DNA of 64,000 bases, taken from assembly GCA_964017065.1 (NCBI GenBank), contig OZ024783.1:962893-1026892 (forward strand), given 5' to 3'. Shown here in pieces: positions 55,469 to 64,000 of this stretch (positions within the stretch are counted from its first letter, which is position 1; every line of letters starts with the position of its first letter). The notes beneath the pieces are model-generated. The model did not search any database. It was not told where the DNA came from and was given only the letters and a program-made list of their open reading frames with translations. The translations under genes were made by a program, and so were the position numbers. The stretch is from Haliclona indistincta (taxonomy: Eukaryota; Porifera; Demospongiae; Haplosclerida; Chalinidae).

Positions 55469-56521
55469 TGGATCTAGATAACATCACCTTGATCACAACT
55501 GTCGATAGCATGCACAGACTCATCATGGGATCTTTCATTCCAAACACTACGACTGCAATTAGGTTGATTCCGATGTCTTGGAACACAGTGTATAGTAGTT
55601 CAGCTGTTACTAAAACATTTAGCTTCAAGACCAATACTCAACAATGGGTACATGAACATCAGAATGGGTGCCTATGCCATGTGTGGTATTGCAAAGAACA
55701 AACATTGAGCAAAGAAGGATACAATAGACCAAAGAACCATCGACTGTGACGAAGTAAGCCTCCATGATCCTCTGATGGCACCTAACAGAGAGAACACCGT
55801 TTTAGTAGCAGCTGGACTACTATACAATGTGTTCCAAGCATCGAAATCGACCTAGTTGCAGTCGTAGTTTTTTTTGGAATGAAAGATCCATGTAGTTGTA
55901 AGTGCTACTGTCATCTGATTTGTCAGTCACTTGTCGCTTTAACAACGATCACCATCTCTTCCTTCCACGAAGACCTCCTCGAAGGTACTATACAGACCAT
56001 GTGTGAAGACCTCCTCGAAGGTACTATACAGACCATGTGTGAAGACCTCCTCGAAGGTACTATACAGACCATGTGTGAAGACCTCCTCGAAGGTACTATA
56101 CAGACCATGTGTGAAGACCTCCTCGAAGGTACTATACAGACCATGTGTGAAGACCTCCTCGAAGGTACTATACAGACCATGTGTGAAGACCTCCTCGAAG
56201 GTACTATACAGACCATGTGTGGAGACCTCCTCGAAGGTACTATACAGACCATGTGTGGAGACCTCCTCGAAGGTACTATACAGACCATGTGTGAAGACCT
56301 CCTCGAAGGTACTATATAGACCATGTGTGGAGACCTCCTCGAAGGTACTATACAGACCATGTGTGGAGACCTCCTCGAAGGTACTATACAGACCATGTGT
56401 GAAGACCTCCTTGAAGGTACTATACAGACCATGTGTGAAGACCTCGGATGAGGAAGAAAAACCTGAGAAAGAGGAGGAGGAAGAGGAGGAGGCTATCTGT
56501 AGCTGGCTGGACCAGGTTTAA
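55469..56521 (+). CDS. Unrecognised gene, paralogue 2, with expanded coding minisatellite
   Basis: Parallels the preceding unit: MDLDNITLITTVDSMHRLIM, NGCLCHVWYCKEQTLSKEGY, ITISSFHEDLLEGTIQTMC, then 13 tandem 36-bp units and the tail EEEKPEKEEEEEEE-AICSWLDQV, stop at 56521. The 12-residue unit is EDLLEGTIQTMC in the frame entering the array. The frame leading out into the tail reads KTSSKVLYRPCV, so a splice or frame change must lie between. A T-to-C type variant in one unit creates a stop (ACTATATAG, about 56318) in the first frame only. Confidence 0.45.
55969..56445. repeat. 36-bp tandem repeat, 13 units
   Basis: Unit GAAGACCTCCTCGAAGGTAC then TATACAGACCATGTGT, starting 55969 and repeating every 36 bases to 56437. 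Variation is limited to GAAGAC/GGAGAC and a few single changes. The paralogue at 55170 has a single unit. Confidence 0.9.
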
Positions 56522-58229
56522 CAAAAATGGGGATCCAAATGATGAAATTGATTCAGACACTAAAAAATCTTTGAATTATTGCAAGTAAATAATTTATGGA
56601 ATTAGTCCGCTATCATTTTTAAGCAGAGTGCAGTCGTTTTTTGAGCCAGTAGATCTGCCAAGATCCCTTAGAGCGCTTCTTTGGTATGCAATGACAGCGT
56701 GGTGAAGTTCATGATATTCCATTTGCAAATGAATTTCTGAAGAACACATAAGTTCTGCGTGTTGTAGGAGGTCTCCACATGAAAAGAGGAAATTGTTGTG
56801 ATGGAGTTGCTGAAGGGTCGAATATCGATATAAAAGCCCCACTACCAAAGCATCAGAGATCTCAGAAAAGAAAGGAATCTTAGTGACAATAACAATTAAT
56901 TTCATTCTTGTATCACAGTGAACTCATGAATTATTTTTAATAAACTATATCTAAGTAGAAGATGTTGGAGGTCTCCACATGAATGGCGTTGAAAGAGGAA
57001 ATTGTCGTGATGGAGTTGCTGAAGGGTCGAATATCGAGCTTTTAAAATGAAGCATCGTAAAACTCATGAAAAATATGATGACAAACTCTTAAGTGACCGC
57101 TGATATAGCAAAAACTTGGGTGTCTCTGTACTCTGATGGGACTTGCACAGGCTTCCAAGTTTTCATCATGGACATTCTTTTTATCATGTGTTACACTACT
57201 TCTCGATAAAAACAATAAAATGACCTATATGTTTGAAGTATTGAAGTATTCGGTTAAAGAGGACCATAGGAAAGACAAAAAGCCTTAGTACCGAGTTTCA
57301 TTATTCACAAAAGACCATTTTTCTGTTGAATGATAGAACTGTTTATCTATCACATTGTATCACATTTTCCTTTATCATGTTGACCCAGGTCAAGGTGGGA
57401 TACTATATTACCCTCTCGCCTCCCGTGATAGGAAACGGATCACGTGCGCCCATTACATTTGGTCGCGGATCGACACACCACGTCCTGCGAATCACACCTT
57501 TAAATGCGTGAAATTTTTTCGAGAGAGAAGAGCTCAAGGTAAGAGCAAGAAATTGTCAGGAATTCACGAACGGTGAGCAATCAACAATGCTCCTGAGTGC
57601 TCAAACACGACTTGGAATTAACATGACAAGTAAATATTAGAAGAACAGTCAGTTACATGTAGAATCCAACTCAGTATTGACAATGATAATTGCAAACAGA
57701 CACCAGCTCCTGATTACGAAGAAGATATAGAAGTTGACGACAAGGAGGAGAACCAGTCAGATGAAGAAATGGACACTACATGATCATGGCTGAAACCAGC
57801 AAAATCAATTTATGTACAATCGGTTGATGTTTACATTAATTTTTAAAGTTATTATTGCATGAATATAATTTTACTGCTTTACTGGTTACTATAAATATTT
57901 ATAGCGCAGAAGAGAGTGAAGGAATAGTGATTCCTTCACTATTCATGGTGTTAAATATACATACTGTTATGATCACATTATTATCACTTCTTGCATGATT
58001 GCATGGGCATAGACGGCTTGACCCCTGCATGTTCACGAAAAGTAACATTATTTATGACGTAACAGACTGTGCCAGCTGTTATGATAATCTTTGCAACACA
58101 TTCGCTCTGCTGGTTATGTAAGAATTATATTGAATTATTCATGTACTATCTCTATCTTGTTAATGTTTTCCTTCAAATAACCGCGAAGATTGGTGAAGAT
58201 TACATGATCTCTGTAGTCAGTGAAATATA
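56522..58229. other. No firm gene; duplicated segment and possible last exon
   Basis: 56770-56850 and 56960-57040 share GGAGGTCTCCACATGAA...GAGTTGCTGAAGGGTCGAAT. A minus-strand frame 56594-56905 is open but unrecognised. At about 57690-57783 an acidic stretch (YEEDIEVDDKEENQSDEEMD) ends in TGA and could be a last exon. Confidence 0.35.
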
Positions 58230-58376
58230 TACCGTATAGCCGGTTATTTTCATGTGGATTTAATTTTCGAACGGCTGGTGCGGGTCGAAAATTAGATTTC
58301 GAAAAAAAAAATTGTGTCTATTTAAAAAGCTCATCTAAAAATACTTCACCACGTGGCCCTAGTGTGTGCTGTATCA

Positions 58377-59501
58377 ATGTCGATCGAGAAGTACTTTAAG
58401 CGGTCCCAAGAAAAGATTCTACCGAGTCCACACGGTAGTCTTTCGCTCTCCGTTCCATCAAGAGCTATAGCGGCGGCAAACAAGGAGGTGGGCATGGTAC
58501 TACGTCAGCAGAGCTCAGCGTCGGCGACCACGATCTCGAAGAAGCGAGGAAAGTACAACAAGTATTCACCAGAAGAAAGAGCTATGATCGGCAAACACGC
58601 TGTATTGTATGGGAGTTTGTCTGCCAAAAGGTTCTTTTCAAGAAGGCTAGGTGTAAAAATTGGCAATAGCACCATCAGTTGCATAAAGACTGCGTACAAG
58701 GAAGAAAGTGCAAGAAAACGTGAACTGGAAGAAGAAGAAGACGATGATGTTATTGAGTTGCCAGAGAAAAAAAGAGGGAGGCGTGTGCTGTTGGGAGAAA
58801 AACTGGATGAGTTTGTCCGAAGGTACGTATTACAACTTCGAGAGCGAGGGGGAGCTGTCAATACTATGGTAGTCATGGCTGGTGCCAAAGGTATCGTTGA
58901 GACCTTAGATAGGACCCGACTGGTTGAAAATGGTGGAGATATTAATCTTACTGTTTCTTGGGCCAAGTCTCTTCTAAAGAGGATGAATTTTACTAAACGT
59001 AGAGCGACAACAAAATGTGGTATTCCTCCAGAGGTGTTTAGAGATGTAAAAGCAGATTTTTTGCAGAACGTGATTGATGTGGTCCAGATGGAAGAAATTC
59101 CTTCTCAACTCATCCTAAACTGGGACCAGACTGGTATTCATTTAGTCCCTACCTCTAACTGGACAATGGCAAAGAAGGGGTCGAAGAGAGTAGAGATGAA
59201 GGGTTATGAAGACAAGCGGCAGATAACAGGTGTTTTCTGTGGAACGTTATGCGGAGAGTTTCTTCCGATCCAGCTCATCTATAAAGGCAAGACCAATAAG
59301 TGTCATCCATCATACTCATTTCCGAAGGACTGGAACATAACTCATTCTGACAATCACTGGTCCAACGAGAGTACCATGCTTACGTACATCAGGGACATCA
59401 TTGTGCCATTCGTGGATAGAGTTCGTGAAGACCTCGGCACAGATGACAGTCAAGCTGCGTTGGCATTATTCGACCACTTCAAAGGTCAACTTACTGATAA
59501 T
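58377..59501 (+). pseudogene. pogo-like DDE_1 transposase, 5' half
   Basis: ATG 58377 gives MSIEKYFKRSQEKILPS. The N-terminal half holds a predicted DNA-binding region (KRGKYNKYSPEERAMIGKHA with helix-turn-helix-like SAKRFFSRRLGVKIGNSTIS). The catalytic core follows: LILNWDQTGIHLVP (first D), KRQITGVFCGTLCGEFLPIQ, LALFDHFKGQLTD (second D). The frame is broken at 59501 by an insertion flanked by TAAT and resumes at 62353. Apart from this insertion no lesion is seen, so the interruption is the inactivating event. Confidence 0.85.
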
Positions 59502-62352
59502 GGGTCATTCCATATGAAATCAACCACACTTTGAAAGTTCAAGTTACAGAATTGCACTAAACTTGGTACACATGTTGGGTAGAGTAAGGTTATTACTGAC
59601 CTGAAATAAAAGTGATCTATGATGAATGGCTTCTGAGATATAGCCAATTAACTATCGGACTTTTTAACGAAAATGGCTTCGCTAGCTGTTACTCATGTCA
59701 TTGTAACTTTTTATCAGAACATTTCTACATCATGAGGCTAGTACTATCTTATAGCTCATGAAACTGGCTTTCACATGAAATGTTGTAAGGCTTCATTTTC
59801 AAAATATATTAATTAATTAACAGGTTGTTAAACTTTGACCTACGATTTCTCAAAAAACGCGTACTGAATTTTTTTGTTGTGAATGTATAATCATGCCACA
59901 CTATTGGTCTATCATTTGCCAGAGTTTAGTTTTGGGACCAGCACGGGCTACAGAAATATGTCTAACGAGATATGAATAATCGGCTAATAAGAACCAATAT
60001 CATGGTAAAAACAAACATACGAGTGTACAATTTGTAAAAGAAAATAAAAAGATTTCTATCGAAATCAAAAGGATGTAGGGTTGTAAAATCTACCACTGGT
60101 CAACAATGTAAACTAACAAGGAACAAGCATGGAATGGTAACACGATTGACTTGCTAACAGACCATAGATCCCTGGCTGCTACATCAGTGGCTGCTGTAGT
60201 TGACTATAGCTAGTTCAGCTTAGCTTGTTGCTGTTGACTGACACCTGACGTGCATTCAGCTTGTGACAGCTTATGTACAGCCACTGATGTAGGGATCTAT
60301 GGTCTGTTAGCAAGTCAATCGTGTTACCATTCCATGCTTGTTCCTTGTTAGTTTACATTGTTGACCAGTGGTAGATTTCACAACCCTACATCCTTTTGAT
60401 TTCGATAGAAATCTTTTTATTTTCTTGTTTGTGTCCTTTTTTTCTTTTTCAGTGAAGTACAGTTCAATATCATGCAATTACTGTGCCATCTTTGTTTCCA
60501 CCATTGGTTTGGTTTTCCTGTTGTTGGTGGCTTTTCTTTATTATTAACAATTTTAAACTTGTAGCTAAATAGTTCTTATGCTGTAGATATCAGCTCGCCT
60601 ACGCATGCATGAATACAGTGCATACGAGCCCCGCCCACACTTGTTTACGGCGGTTATAATTATCTGGCAAGGCAGAATGGTGATTCTGCGCTTGCTAGCT
60701 TACCGTTCTTCGAAGACTCCAGACAAATATGTGTTCTCCGTGATCTATACGGCGTGGCGATACTCAAGCTTGTGCTTGGTCACGTGCCCTAACCACAGCT
60801 TGGTCACGTGCGTATTGCGCAATCACTATAATTATTAATGGCGTCTAACACTTAGCTGACAATGGATCACGATCGAGAAATCGCGGAATTTATATCGCCG
60901 TTTCGCTAAAAACTAAGTTCAAAAGGCACATGCCAGGAGAATTTCACGACTGTTCGTGGGTGTTTTGGTCTCGGCACTGCTCACGTAAAGGTGCTAGGCG
61001 AGTGGAAGAAAGAAAGAAAGAAAGAAAGAAGAAAGAAGAAAGAAGAAAACGAAGATGACGAAACTCGATTTTCACCGTTTCCAGGTTCGTCACTTTAGTA
61101 ACAATCTCGAGCAATCTCCTTGCTACTGTAAGATGGGGCAACGCCAGATAGCAGATTTAAGTGTCTTTGGACGTATAAAATTCATCACCAGGCGAAATAT
61201 CAGCGTTTGAACGCTAATACATTGTATGTAGCCGCCATCTTGTTTTCTCTTTCAACCCTACATAGGGAGACACTACCGTGTCTCCCTAATAAAAATTGAT
61301 CATTGCCCTGCCCATACAGTATGTTGAGTGTTGCTATCCATGTGACATTTTAAATATTGGTTTATAGCTTAAAATCTCAAAAATATATTACCTAGTCTAT
61401 ATTGAAAGAAGTACATACACTATCTATGCACTATAGTTATTTTCTTGTCACTAGTTATACTGCTATGGTCATGGGTGTGCCAACAATAAGCATTAAAAAT
61501 ATGTTTAGTAAAAATAACCATGAACTTGAGTGAGTGCAAACAGTGCAAATGAGCCTGAGCAAGCACATCTTGTGAACCTATCTGACCAGTACAATCATCT
61601 AGCAGAAGGCTTGAAAATCACACTAGAGTTCAATACAGTCCTGTAGATAATCAATTCATGGCTCTCCAAAACAACGAGAAGTTAATCTCAATACATCATC
61701 AAGTAAGCATTGAAAGGGTTAATTTTCTACAGATTTTTCATATAGTTTTAACATTAATGTTATTAAACATCTAATAATAAGCTTTAGTAGTATTATAGTC
61801 ACAAATGAACTGTTTTGTTACAAATTGTACACTCGTATGTTTGTTTTTACCATGATATTGGTTCTTATTAGCCGATTATTCATATCTCGTTAGACTATTT
61901 CTGTAGCCCATGCTGGTCCCAAAACTAAACTCTGGCAAATGATAGACCAATAGTGTGGCATGATTATATATTCACAACAACAAAATTCAGTACGCGTTTT
62001 TTGAGAAATCGTAGGTCAAAGTTTAACAACCTGTTAATTAATTAATAAATTTTGAAAATGAAGCCTTACAACATTTCATGTAAAAGCCAATTTCATGAGC
62101 TATAAGATGATACTAGCCTCATGATGTAGAAATGTTCTGATAAAAAGTTACAATGACATGAGTAACAGCTAGCGAAGCCATTTTCGTTAAAATGTCAGAT
62201 AGTTAATTGGCTATATCTCAGAAGCCATTCATCATAGATCACTTTTATTTCAGGTCAGTAATAACCTTACTCTACCCAACATGTGTACCAAGTTTAGTGC
62301 AATTCTGTAACTTGAACTTTCAAAGTGTGGTTGATTTCATATGGAATGACCC
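59502..62352. mobile_element. 2851-bp element with 536-bp terminal inverted repeats
   Basis: Arms 59502-60037 and 61818-62352 begin GGGTCATTCCATATGAAATC and are nearly identical inverses. TAAT is duplicated at 59498-59501 and 62353-62356. The middle (60426-61817) holds a (GAAA)n run near 61010 and no recognisable transposase. A palindromic MITE (60039-60425) sits just inside the left arm. The superfamily is not identified. Confidence 0.85.
60039..60425. mobile_element. 387-bp palindromic MITE
   Basis: 135-base arms at 60039-60173 and 60291-60425 (AGAAAATAAAAAGATTTCTA... and inverse); the loop has a second, shifted pairing (CTACATCAGTGGCTG and CAGCCACTGATGTAG). Confidence 0.85.
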
Positions 62353-62791
62353 TAATGTGACTGCTGTCCTTGAAGAACACAACATTCAATCAGTTCTAAT
62401 ACCTGCTACATGCACGGACAGACTCCAACCGCTGGACATATCGGTAAATAAAAGCGCAAAAGTATTCTTACGGACAGAATTTCAGCATTGGTATGCAAAT
62501 CAAATCAGCAGCCAGCAAAACAGTGCAGACGATGGTAAATTTGAGCCAGTAGAAATGTCTGCCCCAAGGATGAAATGTGTTGGTGGGAAGTGGCTGGTTT
62601 GTCTGTACGAGTACCTCATAGATTCCCCTGAGATTATCATCAACGGTTTTCTATCGAGTGGAATTCCTCAATCTATTGACTCTGGCAAGCCTTACCTGGA
62701 TGAAAGCGATGAGAGCTCAGATGATGGCACTTCAGAAGATGAATCAGAAGAATTTGACACTTCAGAAGCAGAAAGTGATGAAGAGCTATAA
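62353..62791 (+). pseudogene. pogo-like DDE_1 transposase, 3' half
   Basis: Resumes NVTAVLEEHNIQSVLIPATC, TDRLQPLDISVNKSAKVFLR: the RLQPLDI block holds the third catalytic acidic residue of DDE_1 transposases (TDxLQPLD). It ends with an acidic, serine-rich tail at TAA 62789-62791. Removing the insertion with one TAAT copy restores a continuous frame with the 5' half (a description of the break, not a reconstruction). It converges on the HIRAN gene, 92 bases away. Confidence 0.85.
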
Positions 62792-62883
62792 CTAATAATT
62801 AATAGTAGCAATTCAGTGTGATTGTAATAATATCAACTGTTTCAGAAACAACACACAGCTAATGGCTACGTAGTACAATTATA

Positions 62884-63252
62884 TTATTGTTGGAATCTGT
62901 TCTTGATCTTTGCAATTTCAGATTTCTTGCCTTGCATTATCAACAAGCATGGGATCTCTAATCCACCTTGCGGCAAGTCTGATGAATGTCTCCGACGGCC
63001 TGTGATTTCACATTTAATATTGCCACCACGCCGAATGAAGAGTGAGCACACGCAGGATATTTTTTGCGGAAGGTGTCCCACTGTAGCACCGTCGCTGCCC
63101 ACGTGTTTCTTATGAACAACAGCTACAGCGTAACGGTCTTTCACATTTGAAGGCTCCCGACGGCACTCCAGTTTGTCTCCAACTTTGGGTTTCCAGACAT
63201 CTTTGTATATATGATAACCTCTGACACAGCTGGAAATGACTTCAGTTTCCAT
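62884..63252 (-). CDS. HIRAN-domain protein encoded inside the pogo-like transposon
   Basis: ATG 63252-63250 gives METEVISSCVRGYHIYKDVW, a 122-residue protein. VGDKLECRREPSNVKDRYAV (HIRAN-type GE.v.l.REPxNxxDxxAv), VGHLPQKISCVCSLFIRRGG and GRRRHSSDLPQGGLEIPC fit a HIRAN domain. HIRAN domains of HLTF and Rad5 bind 3' ends of single-stranded DNA. The frame is intact, lies wholly between the transposon termini, and ends 92 bases from the transposase stop on the opposite strand. A role in handling DNA ends during transposition is an inference. Confidence 0.7.
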   Translation of the reverse strand: METEVISSCVRGYHIYKDVWKPKVGDKLECRREPSNVKDRYAVAVVHKKHVGSDGATVGHLPQKISCVCSLFIRRGGNIKCEITGRRRHSSDLPQGGLEIPCLLIMQGKKSEIAKIKNRFQQ

Positions 63253-63419
63253 TCTGGACGTCGATATATTACACGTGTTGAGACCAAAAATTATTTTAGA
63301 CAGTATTAAATTTTTGTCTGAATTCAATTTTCGAACGCTGGCTCTGTGACGAAAATTAGACCCAGCCAAAATTTGGCTGACGAAATATTTGACCAGCGAA
63401 AAAAACCGGCTATACGGTA

Positions 63420-64000
63420 GTCTGTTTAATGGGCATCCTCATGGTGCGTTCACTTTGCGTTCAATAATTTTGATGCTGATAATGACTATGATCGATAACT
63501 GTGACATGCTGATAAATCGTTTATGATAATCTTGATAATCTTAATCTTGCCTTGCTGCAGGTAAATACGTTAGCTGTTGGCTTGCTGTTATAGCTGTTTG
63601 AGTCTCAACCCACTGTCTAGTGACAGTTATTTTAGTGTTGTTGTTAGTAGTTGGCGTTGTTGTGCTGTTGTGTTAACTGTTGTCATGTTAGTTGTGGTTA
63701 CCTAATAGTAACAGTTGTACCACATATTATCTTTCTGTGTCTCTATTATAGCTATGGGAAATACTTTCAAGTTGTGGCAGGGGGTAGGGGTGTTGAGGAA
63801 AGAAGGGATTTAGAGAGAGAGAATCGATTGCTTATAAATGAATTGGCTGAGAGGTCGGGTACAAGGAGAAGATGACATAGGGAGAGAAGAGAGAGAATCC
63901 GTATGGAAGCAAGGGAGAGCGAGAGAGAAGAGGCTGAAGCAATGAGGCGGGAAGAATTGGATGAGAGAGAAAGAGTAATAGCAATGAGAGAAGAGCAAGT
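63420..64000 (+). other. End of window; charged coiled-coil-like coding fragment possible
   Basis: From about 63760 the plus strand encodes charged stretches (EERRDLERENRLLINELAER; then in another frame RMEARESEREEAEAMRREEL) interrupted by TGA at 63873. This may be a coiled-coil exon continuing beyond the window or a GA-rich low-complexity stretch. The rest holds nothing recognised. Confidence 0.3.

Larger units (their letters stand above)
58230..63419. mobile_element. pogo-like (Tc1/mariner superfamily) transposon with second gene
   Basis: Terminal repeats TACCGTATAGCCGGTT at 58230 and inverse ending 63419, with TA at both ends as the probable target duplication. Inside: a DDE_1 transposase gene in two halves (58377-59501 and 62353-62791, +), split by a 2.85-kb element, and a HIRAN-domain gene (62884-63252, -) between the transposase stop and the right terminus. 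Confidence 0.85.

Noticed and set aside
55923..56432. Minus-strand frame MVCIVPSRRSSH repeated
   Set aside because: An antisense by-product of the 36-bp period, which is a multiple of three and opens several frames at once.
55969..56445. 36-bp direct repeats resembling a CRISPR array
   Set aside because: Units are contiguous without spacers and lie in a eukaryotic gene-like context; it is a minisatellite.

Overview
This looks like animal nuclear DNA, most likely from a demosponge such as Amphimedon. That is an inference from four things. GT-AG introns of about 50-70 bases break the genes. The proteins include metazoan-type Death domains and a SEC63 orthologue. The ankyrin-ROC-COR-Death genes resemble DAPK1 without its kinase. 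DNA transposons are very dense and nested. There are no operons and no bacterial signals. Two runs of 200 N (22867-23066, 54435-54634) are assembly gaps.

Layout, part 1 (1-39 kb): a repeatedly inverted and duplicated three-gene block. The ancestral block appears to be an ankyrin-ROC-COR-Death gene (ROCO), followed tail to tail by a NAGPA-like phosphodiester glycosidase and then SEC63. The most complete blocks are 14.5-22.9 kb (ROCO +, glycosidase -, SEC63 -) and 32.3-39.0 kb (SEC63 last exon +, glycosidase +, ROCO -). Partial blocks are 1-2.6 kb, 3.2-11.6 kb, 23.1-28.0 kb and, as a lone SEC63 last exon, 51.9 kb. Two SEC63 copies lie head to head across the first gap. Of five ROCO copies, the one at 35466-39034 reads as intact (1133 residues). 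Copy 1 is open but runs off the window. The other three carry a frameshift, a nonsense codon or transposon insertions. The copies use two different Death-domain exons.

Transposons inside part 1: a P-element-like (THAP9-type) transposon with perfect 40-bp terminal repeats (5690-10974); twin piggyBac-type 599-bp elements (11621-12948); several MITEs, some carrying a tRNA-like Pol III promoter; a tyrosine-recombinase (Crypton/DUF3504) remnant (26.6-27.2 kb); and an ISL2EU-type element (28.0-31.1 kb) with a SWIM/YqaJ nuclease gene and a THAP-DDE transposase gene.

Layout, part 2 (39-54 kb): almost entirely nested repeats, many with readable terminal inverted repeats and target-site duplications. 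It includes a truncated LINE reverse transcriptase inside a Tc1-like element, and a hAT-like insertion beside a SEC63 exon. Layout, part 3 (54.6-64 kb): an unrecognised duplicated gene with an expanded 36-bp coding minisatellite, then a pogo-like transposon (58230-63419) whose transposase is split by a 2.85-kb long-TIR element and which also encodes a HIRAN-domain protein.

The most interesting pattern is that three unrelated transposons (P-like, ISL2EU, pogo-like) share one architecture: a transposase and a second, non-transposase gene facing each other, with stop codons only about 80-105 bases apart.
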